Shown here: piece after piece, positions 8,191-17,721 of the stretch
How the letters are laid out: each line of letters begins with the position of its first letter
Numbering within the stretch: position 1 is the first letter of the stretch
Source: Paenibacillus solanacearum
GTDB lineage: Bacteria > Bacillota > Bacilli > Paenibacillales > NBRC-103111
Assembly (NCBI RefSeq): GCF_910593845.1
Contig: NZ_CAJVAS010000017.1
Span: 1-64,000, forward strand
Reading direction: 5' to 3'
Length of the DNA: 64,000 bases
Program-made: the position numbers and the translations under genes
The notes under the pieces: model-generated
Databases searched by the model: none
Seen by the model: only the letters and a program-made list of their open reading frames with translations
Told to the model about the DNA's origin: nothing

Positions 8191-8852
8191 TGTTTCTTAC
8201 TCCCTTTTATCGCAAACGAAGTGCAGAACGCATCGGATACGTTACCGCCTGTACGGCTGCTCGCTACGAACTTGAACGGATGATACATCTTCAAAAATTC
8301 GATATGCTCAAAGCCATGCTTCGCGAACACGTCCCTTAATTCATCCATCGCATACATTTTGTCAAACTTCTTGCTCTTCTCGAACAATTTGAGCAGCTTC
8401 CGCTGGACTGAACCCTGATGCAGCGTCTGGATCAGCAGCGTTCCGCCCGGTTTGGTAACCCGAGCCAGTTCCTGGATGACCGCCTGGTACTGCTCGATCA
8501 GCTGGATCACGCCGATGCACATGACCACGTCAAATTTGCCGCTCTCGAAGTTCATAGCCGTCAAGTCCTGCGACGATGTAACCAGACCGCGCTGCGCGGC
8601 AAATTCCAAACTTTTTACGGAAAAGTCGACGCCATATACCGTATTTTCCTTCACCAGCGGCTCGCTGAAAGCGCCGACGCCGCACCCGGCATCAAGCACT
8701 TCTTTGCCTTTCATCTCACCAAGCCACCGCAAAGTGTTGTTTCGTTGCATAAAAAAGCTTTCGTCATCGAAATAATCGGATGACTTGACAGACGCTCCAT
8801 GCGTCTCAGCCTTTTGGTCAAAATACTGCTTCCAGTTATTCGGGTTACTCAT
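8187..8852 (-). CDS. SAM-dependent class I methyltransferase
   Basis: A 221-residue methyltransferase with a Rossmann fold. Motif I 'VLDAGCGVGAFSEPL' binds S-adenosylmethionine; 'FDVVMCIGVIQLIEQ' and 'RVTKPGGTLLIQT' are motifs IV and VI of the UbiE/COQ5-like group. The substrate is unknown; in this operon a sugar or lipid-linked glycan intermediate is likely. The start at 8852 follows GGAGG by about ten bases; an upstream extension to 8948 has no better signal. It is translationally coupled to the deacetylase, with a 4-base overlap. Confidence 0.85.
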   Translation of the reverse strand: MSNPNNWKQYFDQKAETHGASVKSSDYFDDESFFMQRNNTLRWLGEMKGKEVLDAGCGVGAFSEPLVKENTVYGVDFSVKSLEFAAQRGLVTSSQDLTAMNFESGKFDVVMCIGVIQLIEQYQAVIQELARVTKPGGTLLIQTLHQGSVQRKLLKLFEKSKKFDKMYAMDELRDVFAKHGFEHIEFLKMYHPFKFVASSRTGGNVSDAFCTSFAIKGSKKH

Positions 8853-8983
8853 TGAATTTGCATCCTCCGATGGCGAAACATGTAATAGGGTACAGCTGAT
8901 GTGCGGCGCCAAGCCTTTCCGCGGAATAAGACGCTCGAATTGCTTCATGCGCGTCTTTCATTCTATTTCGTAATGTAACATCC

Positions 8984-10027
8984 CTAGGGCAAAATATACT
9001 TAATCAACTTCTTACCCACCGGATCGGTAATGAACCGGGGCGTCTTTTTCCACAGCTCGATAAAAAAGCTCAAGCTCTGCTTGTCCGGAGGACCGGAGCT
9101 CGTCTCTCCTCCGTCATACATCATATAATGCAGCTGAACGGGGACGGCCCCCCACTGTTCCTTGTACTTATACGTACCCGATCCTTTGGGCGACCGCCCC
9201 AAATCCAGATAACGCAATCCGCTGCGTATTCCGAACTTCACGGCTTCCCAGTACATGAAGTTGTTCAAATATTTGTTATTATATTCCGTCAGATTGGCGC
9301 CGTAAGGATAATACAGCGTCCCGTCGCTCGGACTCACAACGAGCAGCATGCCCCCGACGACGTCACCATTCTGCTTGTCCAGCACAGTCAGCAACGTCGA
9401 ATGCTCCGGCAAATGCTCGAAGAAGCTTCGAAAAAAACGGATATCCGGTGATGGAGAGCCGAGCTGCTTCATCCGCCTGACGTATACATTATAGAAATCT
9501 TCCAGCCGGTCCCGGTCAAAGGAAACGTCGAACCAGCCATTCTTGTATGCTTTGCGCACATGATTGCGGTTGCTGCCGCTGGAGAGCGATAATACTTGAT
9601 CCTCATCATCCGTAAGAGGCAGCATAAAAGTATAATTATGCGAATTCGCTGTCCAGTCGGAGCGCTGCAAGCTTTGCTCCTTCAGCCGCAGCTCGATATA
9701 ACTCAAACCAAGCTTTGTTTTCAGTTGCATGACCGCTTCCACGGCAAAACGAAGTGCTTCATCGCTTTCTGCGCATATATTGGTATAGTTGACAAATGGA
9801 AGCGAGACCGCCGCCTTTTTCAGCCCGAGATTTCGTCCGATCACAAGCGGAATGATGCCGCACATGCGGCCTTGATCATCCAGAACGGCATGGTAGCTGC
9901 ATGTATATCCGAATGAGCCGATCAATATTTGTCTGAAGGCCGTCGTATGAAACACCGTGCCCCGGGTCCTTGCCAATTGATCCCATTCGTCTTTCATTGA
10001 CTCCGTATAGGCGACACACCTGAACAT
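8984..10027 (-). CDS. FemAB/GNAT-like acyl or aminoacyl transferase
   Basis: A 347-residue protein with the double-GNAT architecture of FemAB/BioF2-type enzymes. 'SGSNRNHVRKAYKNGWF' and 'LDLGRSPKGSGTYKYKEQWG' are typical of the family seen in PEP-CTERM polysaccharide loci and in peptidoglycan bridge synthesis. It probably transfers an acyl or aminoacyl group to an envelope glycan precursor at the cytoplasmic face. AAAGGA lies nine bases before the ATG. It is in the middle of the glycan operon, seven bases from the small transporter gene upstream. Whether the donor is acyl-CoA or aminoacyl-tRNA cannot be told from the sequence. Confidence 0.78.
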   Translation of the reverse strand: MFRCVAYTESMKDEWDQLARTRGTVFHTTAFRQILIGSFGYTCSYHAVLDDQGRMCGIIPLVIGRNLGLKKAAVSLPFVNYTNICAESDEALRFAVEAVMQLKTKLGLSYIELRLKEQSLQRSDWTANSHNYTFMLPLTDDEDQVLSLSSGSNRNHVRKAYKNGWFDVSFDRDRLEDFYNVYVRRMKQLGSPSPDIRFFRSFFEHLPEHSTLLTVLDKQNGDVVGGMLLVVSPSDGTLYYPYGANLTEYNNKYLNNFMYWEAVKFGIRSGLRYLDLGRSPKGSGTYKYKEQWGAVPVQLHYMMYDGGETSSGPPDKQSLSFFIELWKKTPRFITDPVGKKLIKYILP

Positions 10028-10033
10028 GAACGT

Positions 10034-10393
10034 TTATCCTTTCAGCCAAAAAATGACGCCGATCATAATAAAACCGGTCCCCGCCCATTTCATAACGCTA
10101 ATATGCTCTTGGAAAATGAGCAGCGATACCAAGATGAGCAGCACGTACTGTATGCTGGATACAAACGTAACGTAGCTGAGATCAAACGCGGACAAGCAGT
10201 ATACCCAGATGATCGCGGCCAGGGCGTAAGCCGCGAATCCGCCGACAATTAACGGCGAAGTCATGTAGCCTAGCAATATGTTAATCATGGAACCTTCGAA
10301 ATTCACGTTGCGGCTGCCGAATTTGAGCAGCGTTTGCGCGGCCACGGTCATGGATACGCTAAGTAATAGCATTAAGTAATTAATTACGTCCAC
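10034..10393 (-). CDS. SMR/EamA-type small membrane carrier
   Basis: A 119-residue protein with four predicted membrane segments (about 4-24, 38-62, 68-90, 97-117). It resembles the EmrE/ArnE-ArnF group of small multidrug-resistance and undecaprenyl-sugar flippase subunits. In this operon a role in moving a polyprenyl-linked sugar across the membrane is more plausible than drug efflux. The GTG start at 10393 overlaps the end of the DUF2304 gene by 14 bases, indicating translational coupling. Such carriers usually dimerise. The substrate is inferred only from context. Confidence 0.78.
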   Translation of the reverse strand: MDVINYLMLLLSVSMTVAAQTLLKFGSRNVNFEGSMINILLGYMTSPLIVGGFAAYALAAIIWVYCLSAFDLSYVTFVSSIQYVLLILVSLLIFQEHISVMKWAGTGFIMIGVIFWLKG

Positions 10394-10763
10394 CTTCGTT
10401 CATTTTCTTCTCAAGCTCTTCCAGCCTGAGTTTCGTAAGTCCCAGCTCCTGCGTCAGCGCTTTGTTGTGCATCTTCAGGCTTGAAATGCTGACGCTCGTA
10501 TTCAGCAGCAGCAAATAGGCGCAGGCGATCAGGATGGAAAAGAAAGCCGACGGCGCATAATCGATGCCGATCAGATTCGAAAACCAGTCCATCATACCTT
10601 TAAAAACCGACATCACGAGCGTAAACAAACCGATCAGAAACCAGACAAGCGAATATTTTTCCTTAATCATTCGGGCTCTGACCATTAAAAATACGGATAT
10701 AATGATGATCAGGCTGAATGCAACGCCCATAATCTGAACGCTATACATATGTTCACCATCCAT
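10380..10763 (-). CDS. DUF2304 membrane protein
   Basis: A 127-residue protein with three predicted membrane helices (about 7-26, 37-57, 70-90) and a charged C-terminal coiled coil (about 95-124). This is the layout of DUF2304 proteins, which commonly sit beside GT2 glycosyltransferases in polysaccharide loci. It probably acts as a membrane partner or anchor of the adjacent GT2 enzyme. The start at 10763 follows AAGGTGG; a second ATG five codons later is possible. It is seven bases downstream of the GT2 gene. Confidence 0.78.
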   Translation of the reverse strand: MDGEHMYSVQIMGVAFSLIIIISVFLMVRARMIKEKYSLVWFLIGLFTLVMSVFKGMMDWFSNLIGIDYAPSAFFSILIACAYLLLLNTSVSISSLKMHNKALTQELGLTKLRLEELEKKMNEGGRN

Positions 10764-10770
10764 TGCCCAT

Positions 10771-11478
10771 TCACCACCTTGTTCTTGTGTAGGAGAAGAA
10801 GATCGATAAAATGACCTTCACCATGTAGTACGGACTTTTGATCGGTGTGATGGAAGATGATCCGTGCTCGCGCTCTCTCATCTCTACGCCAACTTCGCTG
10901 ATGGTGAGCCCGTGCTTTTTCAAGAGAATGATTGCATCCGGCTCGGGATAATCATCGGGATAATGACGGCATAACAGCTCGATACTCTTTTTGTTGTAGA
11001 TCCGGAATCCCGATGTGCTATCGGTTACTTTCGTTTGAATGAGCAGCCGGAACAACAAATAAAACACTTTAATGCCGAGCCTGCGGGTCCACGTCGTACG
11101 GTACGACTGAATATCGAGAAACCTCGACCCGATAACCATATCACAGCCGCTCCGCGACATCGCGTCCAGCAGCTTGTCGACCTCTTTTGGAATGTGCTGG
11201 CCGTCGCCGTCGATCTGAACCATATAATCGTAATCATTTGCATAGGCGTATTTGAAACCGGTCTGCACCGCGCCGCCAATGCCCAAATTGTATGGAAGAT
11301 CCACGACCTTCACGCCATCCGCCTTTCTTGCGTTGGCCGACGTTTTGTCCAGAGAGCAATCGTTGATCACGAGAATATCGAAGTCCGGTATGCTTCCTCT
11401 AATATCGCCGATGACTTTCAAAATGTTATGTTGTTCATTAAATGCCGGAACTACAATCAGTACTTTTTCTTCTCCCAT
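10771..11478 (-). CDS. Family 2 glycosyltransferase (dolichyl-phosphate-mannose-synthase-like)
   Basis: A 235-residue GT-A enzyme. 'VLIVVPAFNEQHNILKVI' is the nucleotide-sugar-binding start; 'VQIDGDGQH' carries the DxD-like metal site; 'SGFRIYNKKSIELL' is the typical Dpm1-like segment. It would transfer a sugar from a nucleotide donor to polyprenyl phosphate at the inner face of the membrane. No C-terminal membrane domain is present; the neighbouring DUF2304 and SMR-like proteins may supply the membrane partners. The gene overlaps the 3' end of the upstream polytopic protein gene by 41 bases. The product polyprenyl-P-sugar would be the natural donor for the GT39-like proteins nearby. Confidence 0.88.
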   Translation of the reverse strand: MGEEKVLIVVPAFNEQHNILKVIGDIRGSIPDFDILVINDCSLDKTSANARKADGVKVVDLPYNLGIGGAVQTGFKYAYANDYDYMVQIDGDGQHIPKEVDKLLDAMSRSGCDMVIGSRFLDIQSYRTTWTRRLGIKVFYLLFRLLIQTKVTDSTSGFRIYNKKSIELLCRHYPDDYPEPDAIILLKKHGLTISEVGVEMREREHGSSSITPIKSPYYMVKVILSIFFSYTRTRW

Positions 11479-12889
11479 AGCGGCTCAGCTTCCCCATCAT
11501 TTTTTTGGCAATGATCAATACCAAACGAATCCCTCTGTCAGCTCCGTAAGCGGTTACCATGATCATAAACGGTATCGCTGGCGCGCGGTATCTGTACAGT
11601 CCATCAATAAAAAAGATAATGCAAAATACGAAAACGGCGAATATGGTCAGCCACACAACGGAAGCCTTGCGAAACTTTCCGTCGATGATCGCGGCGATGG
11701 TTCCCAGCATGAACAACGCAGTCGGAAGCGCCTGCTTTGCAAATTTAATGATACCGTTTACACTTTGCAGATCTGACTGCCACACCCATCTTCCGAGGAA
11801 GGCTATGGTTCTCTTCGCGTATATGATCAACACATGATCCCAGTTGTTAATGATAAAACTGAGAATTAGGCTGTTGAACACGTTAATGGTATAATCAGGT
11901 CTAAATTTGTAATCGTGTGGCGACGGCCTATCGTATATCCAGCCGTTGGCGTATATATTGTACAATACCTTCTTCGCGTTAAACTGCATCGATTCGATCA
12001 GCGAGTCCAGCTTGTGCGTCGCAAAGAGAATGATTAGAACAGCAACCGCGGCGGTCGCGGCACCTCCGATGGCAAGCCTGTACTTTACGATAAAAGCCAT
12101 CATCGTTTTCCGGTGAATGATCGCGATATAGAGCATAATAAAAGCGACGGACATGATGCCTGCGGGCCGGAATACTAGCATGAGCAGCGATATAAGTACG
12201 AATATTACGGTATACTTCTTTTTCTTCGTGTCTATGGCCTTCAGCAGACAATAGATGCTAAGAAGCAGGAGCGTTATAAAGAAGCTGTCGGATAAAATAT
12301 AAGTAGACCAAAGGGTAATATCCCAGGAATAGGCATAAAAGTAGGACGCAATGATGGCCGTTACTCTATTGAAGAGCATCCGTGCAATCTTGTAGACCAG
12401 TATAACGCTTGATCCGGCGACGATGACCTGAATGAAAATGATCGCGACAGGGTCCTTAAAAATGGCCAGCAGCAAAGTCAGCAGCAGATTGTAGCCGATA
12501 TATAATATATCGTCCATATGCGAGCCGATCTCGAAACGGGTCATCAAAGCGTGTGCATAATCGAGGTACCACTGTGAGTCCGGAGACTGGGGAAAGCCTG
12601 TATCTGTCGACTTCAAATAAAAAAAATAATCTAATCTCACTTTCAGAGACAGATATAAAAATGGAATGATATATAGAAACTCTATATCCTTGATTTTCAT
12701 GTAAAACGGATAACCGACATTCATGCATTTTCGGTATATTTGGTGCACGTACCTTAAGTATTCTTTATATCGTTCGTACACTTTGCTCAACAGCTCCAAA
12801 CGGCTTATGTGGTTAAATGTGATGTAATAATTATGACATATTTGTCTGCTTTTGAGCAAGATATATTTAAGGATTTTAATAAAAAACAA
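11438..12889 (-). CDS. Polytopic GT39/GT-C-like membrane glycosyltransferase (copy 1)
   Basis: Membrane protein of up to 483 residues with about 9-11 hydrophobic segments, similar along its length to the protein at 19008-20372 (shared blocks include DDILYIGYN, QFNAKKVLYNIYA, CIIFFIDG, RAPAIPF/KAPAIPF). It resembles GT39/ArnT-type enzymes that use polyprenyl-phosphate sugars on the outer membrane face. The first reading-frame codon is a TTG inside a U-rich stretch after a hairpin (about 12889-12905), so the true start is probably internal, for instance GTG/ATG codons between 12780 and 12724; I could not fix it. It is the first gene of the glycan operon, and an IS remnant lies about 110 bases upstream. 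Confidence 0.75.
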   Translation of the reverse strand: MFFIKILKYILLKSRQICHNYYITFNHISRLELLSKVYERYKEYLRYVHQIYRKCMNVGYPFYMKIKDIEFLYIIPFLYLSLKVRLDYFFYLKSTDTGFPQSPDSQWYLDYAHALMTRFEIGSHMDDILYIGYNLLLTLLLAIFKDPVAIIFIQVIVAGSSVILVYKIARMLFNRVTAIIASYFYAYSWDITLWSTYILSDSFFITLLLLSIYCLLKAIDTKKKKYTVIFVLISLLMLVFRPAGIMSVAFIMLYIAIIHRKTMMAFIVKYRLAIGGAATAAVAVLIILFATHKLDSLIESMQFNAKKVLYNIYANGWIYDRPSPHDYKFRPDYTINVFNSLILSFIINNWDHVLIIYAKRTIAFLGRWVWQSDLQSVNGIIKFAKQALPTALFMLGTIAAIIDGKFRKASVVWLTIFAVFVFCIIFFIDGLYRYRAPAIPFMIMVTAYGADRGIRLVLIIAKKMMGKLSRYGRRKSTDCSSGI

Positions 12890-12996
12890 CTCGAAAATTG
12901 TCGAGGAAACAGAAGGCCGGAACGCGCCTTCACATGTGAAAAATAAATGTATAAGGATACGAATATTTATTCCGTATTTTTACACATTAATATCTT

Positions 12997-14028
12997 CCCT
13001 GATTCCGTGAAACTACTGGGTTCAAGGTAGAAGAATGGTTTCGCTCACATCCCAAAATCGTGAAGTAGTGGCGACATCCGAAAACAGACACAAGAAACTA
13101 GAGCCTGCTTTTTGCGGCTCTTGCTTCAAACATTTGTTTGCATCCATCAACTCGACAATACGGTATAAATACGGTGGAAGACGGGGAACCATGGGCTATG
13201 AATACCAAAGCGAAGCTTCGTTTGCCGCGCATGCTCCACCATCCGTGTAGCGAGCCACATGAGATTCTCGATCACGGTCTTCACACGCCGACGATTCACT
13301 TTCGTCTTCACCGGTGCATCGGGTTCCTGAAGCGAAATTTGTCCAATGATCTGCAACAAGTTGTAAGCAACCAGACCCGCACAAAGCACCAAGTCGTTGG
13401 TCGCAAATTTACCCGAAGGGAGTCGCTCCAAATTCAAATCCGTCTTCAACTCGCTATGAAACTGCTCGCTCGTGGCGTGATCACGGTACAACTGAATGAC
13501 CTGCCAAGGTGAGCACGTCAGCGTCGTAAAGAAAACCTGTACGTCGATTTCTGGCACGAGCAATAGTTGGCCACCGGCTTCGATCGTGCGCTCGATGACC
13601 TGATATACCACGCGAATCGGGCGCTTCAGTTTTTTGTCGTTCCATGTGATGGAGCCGAGATAAACCTTCTTACCCTCTCGCTCCTCGCAGCACATGCCGT
13701 CTTGCTTGGGCGATGAGCAGCCATTCTTCGGGCGATTCCCGGCGCAGGTTGCGCTTGACAATGAAGTCGACGTTTTGCTCCAGGCACACGTTCAAATTGA
13801 CTAGCGCATCATTGCCGGCATCCATCCGTACCAGTAGCGGTTTGTCGGTCGCACGCCGAGCGAGTTCCAAACTTTGGGTTAGGAATGCGTCGGCTTCTTT
13901 CTGCACATGGGTTTTGCCCTCGCGCAGATTGACATTGATCCCATAGCCTTCCTGATCCCTTTTCTTTATTTTACGCCACCAGAGTCTATTTTTCTAACAT
14001 TTTATGAATGTAGTTTCACGGAATCAGG
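12997..14028. mobile_element. IS1380-family-like element, internally deleted
   Basis: A perfect 19-bp inverted repeat (12998-13016 and 14010-14028, starting CCTGATTCCG) bounds about 1.03 kb, shorter than the roughly 1.6-1.7 kb usual for IS1380 relatives. ATCTT directly flanks both sides (12992-12996 and 14029-14033), consistent with a 5-bp target duplication if the left end is at 12997. The interior holds a broken transposase lacking its N-terminal half. The element sits between the S-layer gene terminator and the glycan operon. Confidence 0.85.
13147..13945 (-). pseudogene. Truncated, frameshifted IS1380-type transposase
   Basis: The remaining sequence encodes the C-terminal half of an IS1380-family DDE transposase. 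The upstream part reads 'EGYGINVNLREGKTHVQKEA' and 'LLVRMDAGNDALVNL', and the downstream part 'QFHSELKTDLNLERLPSGKF', which contains the family's late catalytic Glu region. The two parts are in different frames; the shift falls near 13700-13715, where ...EEWLLIAQ must be joined to DGMCCEEREGKKVYLGS. About 200 N-terminal residues are missing, so the element cannot move by itself. The intact ends could still be recognised by a transposase in trans. Confidence 0.85.
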
Positions 14029-14049
14029 ATCTTACAAAAAAGCAAGAGG

Positions 14050-14088
14050 AAAGTTAAACAACCCCAAATGCCATCGGGCACTGGGGTT
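14050..14088 (-). terminator. Terminator of the S-layer gene
   Basis: AACCCCA..TGCC and GGCA..TGGGGTT form a strong stem (14060-14088), followed on the minus strand by GTTTAACTTT, about 40 bases after the stop codon. Confidence 0.75.
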
Positions 14089-14130
14089 GGTCTTTCAGGC
14101 AGTTTACAATTATAAAGTTCCGGTTCGATA

Positions 14131-17100
14131 CTACTTAACGGTAACTTCAGTTGTAGCAGAAAGCCCGTTGGTTGATGTTGCTGATAAATCGAATTGCTTC
14201 ACGTTGCTACCAATTTTTACTTTATACACATTGGCAACCTGGCTCGCTGTAGATCCCTGAGACTCACCTACTTGAACTACTTCCACAATATCTCGCTCAT
14301 CGCCCATTGCAGCACCTTTGAGCACAACATGATCAGCTGTGAATTGCAAGCCAAAGATATGATTGTAGTCATTGACAACGGTTCCGTCATATGTACCGTA
14401 TTGATCTGTTACTTGAAGATTCATCAACCCGTTAGATACTTCGCCTATGTAAGCATCAGCAACGTTATAGGCGCGATACTTATCGCTGGAGCCGGCTAAA
14501 ACACCTTCCACTTGAATCTTCTTGTTGCGCGCAACTACATCTATAAGTTTCTTCCGTTCACTTTTTAGCGTTACCGTTGCGGTAGCAACTTTATTCTCAC
14601 CTTTACGATTCTCATAATTTACTGAGATCGTGGATGAACCCGTTTTGTACCCGAAAACATACCACTTATCGTCTTTTGGATCCCGACCTACAAACGCCGA
14701 GATTTGGTCAGAACTTGTCGCACGCTTAACAAAATTTTTCGGAACAGCTACTTTATCGCCGGACGCCGTCGTAACGTTCATTTTTATTTCTTTATTAAAC
14801 GGACTATAAACCGCAGAGTAAAGTGTGTCGCTTACCTTTTGCTTTTGTTGATGTCCTCCAAGCATATTATACAAGGTTGCGCTGGCAATTGTTTTGCCGT
14901 TAATATCAGGCAGAACTGGAGGATAGTACGTGCTCAAACCACTGTCACGTGTATTATGCATAGTACCGAGATCAGCAATAGCATAATTCAAATCAGCGTT
15001 TTCAGATACAATTTTCAGTGATTTTTCCACTGAAGACATCGTTTGCTGGGCTCCGCCGTTTTCACTCTTTCTAATTTCAAAGCGAAGTCTTGCTTGCGCA
15101 TCAGCAGCGGCTCCCTCTGCAGCAACCACTCTCAAACCGTCGTTAATAGTTTTAAACGAATTTTCATTCCACTCATCTGCATGATTAAACTCTTTAGCAG
15201 CAGACTTGGAAACAATAGGCGTTCCTTCTTGGCTATCATCATCTTTCGTAACCGTAAAGTAATTGCTGCTGTCAGCTGTAAAGCCAACGTAAACACTATA
15301 TGTTACATTTTTACCGTCTTTTGAGACAGGCAAGTTATAGTTCATAGACTTTCCATATTGGTCATATACTTGGAATTTGAAACTTGAAGAAGCATTTGGA
15401 TAGTATTCCTTCGCCGGTACTTCAACTTCCTTAATACGATCCGGATAACGGGTATCGGATACCGTATACGTTCTTGTTGCAGTGCTTGTTGCATTCGGAC
15501 TAGCAATAACGGCTGTCACGGCAACCGAACTCTTTGCAGGTGCAGAAACCTTTCTGATATGAACGGACCCTCTGTGTGCACCCGAGTTCGTAATCTTACC
15601 GTCCCATCCTTCATCTTTGTTGCCTGCCCCCGAGACGGAAATTTGGATACGGTCGCGGTTGGCATCGCTTGTCAAATCATCGACACTTAATTGGTTGCCT
15701 AGAGCGTCATAAGCAACGAGCGGGATATATACATCCTGATCTCCGTTCGCGATCACATCGTTGAAATCACCGAGCTCTACTTTCGTTGCAATTTTGCTTG
15801 ATTGAATTTTCAGCTTAGAAGTCGCCGTTGCGGCTTGAGTCGTTACCGTAAACGTATACTCTCCGGACTTATCCACATTTTCGTTCAAGGAAAGCTTCAA
15901 GCGCGGAATGTTATTTCCGTTGTCTTCAACGGTTTTCCCAATGATTGTGGCACCGCTCGAAGTCGAACCAATGTAATCGTTCCAAATTACGTTGACGCTT
16001 TTCTCCCAATCGGTGTTCGGATCTCCGAAAATGTCTTTCATATTGGAATCATACGAAATGTTGCCGCCGTATTGATCATAAAGATTCAATTCGAGTGTGG
16101 CATAATCGCCTTTGGCGTTAATGGCTTTTTCCGTTTCGTTAGAGTATTGTACATCCCCAAGTTCGAGCTTCGTCAAAATTGGAGCTACGCCCAGTTTGAA
16201 GCTTTTAGAAACCGTCACATGCTGATCATTGTTTACTACGGTTACCGGAATGACAGTTGCACCAGGAGAAAGGCCTTCAACATCCGTTCTCATGGAGAGC
16301 AACAATGTGCCGTCGTCGTTTTTTGTGATTTTTGCATCTTGTGCGCCAGATGTGTATACGTCATAACCACCTGCCGAGAAAGAAGCTTTCTCACCGTATT
16401 GGTTCTTCGCAGCAAGCTTAAGAATGACTTTGCTTGCTTTCGCTACTGTGTCGTTGGCACTCAAGAAATCGATACTTTTCAGCACTTCATCTTCCGCTGT
16501 GAACTTCGCAACAGTCTTATCCAGATCTTTTGCATCCAAACCGCTCAGGGTTACGGAGTATTCACCTGCGGAAATCCTAACATCCGTCAACGTCAGTGTC
16601 GCAGAATTCTTGTCATCCGCCCACTTCACAGTCGTCTCGATGTCGGCCGAGCCCTTTTTCAAGGTCAACTTCGCTTTTTTCGTATCGACTTCTCGATCTA
16701 ATTTTACTTGTACTGTGTATACGCCGGTTGGCTTGGCTTCAGTTACCGAAGCTTTTGCCGGCTTGTTCAAGTTTTTGTATTGATTTTGAGCCTCGTATGC
16801 GGAGGTTACCAGCATATCGCGAGTCGCTGCCGAAGTACCGCCGAACGTTCCGTCCGCACCGCTGCTCATGATTTTCAATTGAATAGCCAGCGCAACATAA
16901 CCTTTCGCCCAATCGGAAACGGTTTTGTCGGCTACGCCAGGAGTCGCTTGAGCGTCCTTATCCTTTTTCAAACCGCGAATCAGGAAAGTCGCGAGCTGCT
17001 CCTTCGTCACTTCACCCGCCGGATTGAATTGACCTGGAGCATAACCGTCGGTAATGCCAGCCGCTTTAACGGCTTCGATATAAGGAAGAGCGTATCCGTT

Positions 17101-17436
17101 GGCCGGATCGTCAGCTTTCACATCCGTAAAGCTGGACGTTTTCAAGGAAGAATCAACTTTCAGACCGAAAATGAGCGCTGCAACCTTGGCAAATTGGGCA
17201 CGATTCATTTTTTCTTTCAGGCCGAATGTGCCTTCTTTGACACCGTCGAAGACACCTGCGGAAATCAATGCATCAAATTTTGCTTTCGTGGCTGCGTCGA
17301 GATCTTTCAGGTCGCTGAAGTTCGCGGATGTTTTCGCTGCATCAGCATCCCCTTCACCTTCGGCACCAAATGCTACGGACGAAAACATCGAGAACGCCAT
17401 AGCCAGGGATAAAATAGCGGGCAAACTTTTCTTCAT
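14131..17436 (-). CDS. S-layer protein with three N-terminal SLH domains
   Basis: Surface-layer-type protein of 1101 residues. A signal peptide (about 1-24, ending VAFGA) precedes three SLH modules at about 38-95, 101-157 and 165-220, which anchor the protein to pyruvylated wall polymer. The rest is a long chain of Ig-like beta-sandwich repeats, each with the 'YDQYGG', 'YDALGN' or 'VYDQYGK' signature; no catalytic domain is visible. Base composition is less GC-rich than in neighbouring metabolic genes, as is common for highly expressed S-layer genes. The ATG follows GAGGAGGAG by about eleven bases. It has its own terminator and a 450-base upstream region. Glycosylation genes on both sides suggest it may be an S-layer glycoprotein. 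Confidence 0.9.
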   Translation of the reverse strand: MKKSLPAILSLAMAFSMFSSVAFGAEGEGDADAAKTSANFSDLKDLDAATKAKFDALISAGVFDGVKEGTFGLKEKMNRAQFAKVAALIFGLKVDSSLKTSSFTDVKADDPANGYALPYIEAVKAAGITDGYAPGQFNPAGEVTKEQLATFLIRGLKKDKDAQATPGVADKTVSDWAKGYVALAIQLKIMSSGADGTFGGTSAATRDMLVTSAYEAQNQYKNLNKPAKASVTEAKPTGVYTVQVKLDREVDTKKAKLTLKKGSADIETTVKWADDKNSATLTLTDVRISAGEYSVTLSGLDAKDLDKTVAKFTAEDEVLKSIDFLSANDTVAKASKVILKLAAKNQYGEKASFSAGGYDVYTSGAQDAKITKNDDGTLLLSMRTDVEGLSPGATVIPVTVVNNDQHVTVSKSFKLGVAPILTKLELGDVQYSNETEKAINAKGDYATLELNLYDQYGGNISYDSNMKDIFGDPNTDWEKSVNVIWNDYIGSTSSGATIIGKTVEDNGNNIPRLKLSLNENVDKSGEYTFTVTTQAATATSKLKIQSSKIATKVELGDFNDVIANGDQDVYIPLVAYDALGNQLSVDDLTSDANRDRIQISVSGAGNKDEGWDGKITNSGAHRGSVHIRKVSAPAKSSVAVTAVIASPNATSTATRTYTVSDTRYPDRIKEVEVPAKEYYPNASSSFKFQVYDQYGKSMNYNLPVSKDGKNVTYSVYVGFTADSSNYFTVTKDDDSQEGTPIVSKSAAKEFNHADEWNENSFKTINDGLRVVAAEGAAADAQARLRFEIRKSENGGAQQTMSSVEKSLKIVSENADLNYAIADLGTMHNTRDSGLSTYYPPVLPDINGKTIASATLYNMLGGHQQKQKVSDTLYSAVYSPFNKEIKMNVTTASGDKVAVPKNFVKRATSSDQISAFVGRDPKDDKWYVFGYKTGSSTISVNYENRKGENKVATATVTLKSERKKLIDVVARNKKIQVEGVLAGSSDKYRAYNVADAYIGEVSNGLMNLQVTDQYGTYDGTVVNDYNHIFGLQFTADHVVLKGAAMGDERDIVEVVQVGESQGSTASQVANVYKVKIGSNVKQFDLSATSTNGLSATTEVTVK

Positions 17437-17709
17437 ATTCTTTTTTTCTCCTCCTCATGCGTGCTTCGAATGTTGGATTCTGGTTATGAATCGATCCATG
17501 CTAATTCATAGGTCCACTCCCATCCGTCACGTTTTTCATGACACTATGCTCAGTTTAACGAAATCAGTAGTTTTATGTTATGTACGGACTGAACGTAAAT
17601 ATGGTGAAAAAGAACAAAAGCATATTTTTCGGTCATACGATTGGAGACGCATTCAGAATAACCAGATACCATATTTCTTTTGAACATGTTTTTTCCATTC
17701 AGCCTAATC
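17437..17709. other. S-layer gene upstream region
   Basis: A 5' region of about 270 bases lies between the S-layer start and the opposite-strand RNA candidate. It is AT-rich, holds the GAGGAGGAG ribosome binding site near 17449-17457, and shows several loose -10-like sequences but no convincing sigma-A pair. I cannot place the S-layer promoter. Confidence 0.4.
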
Positions 17710-17721
17710 TATAATTCATGG

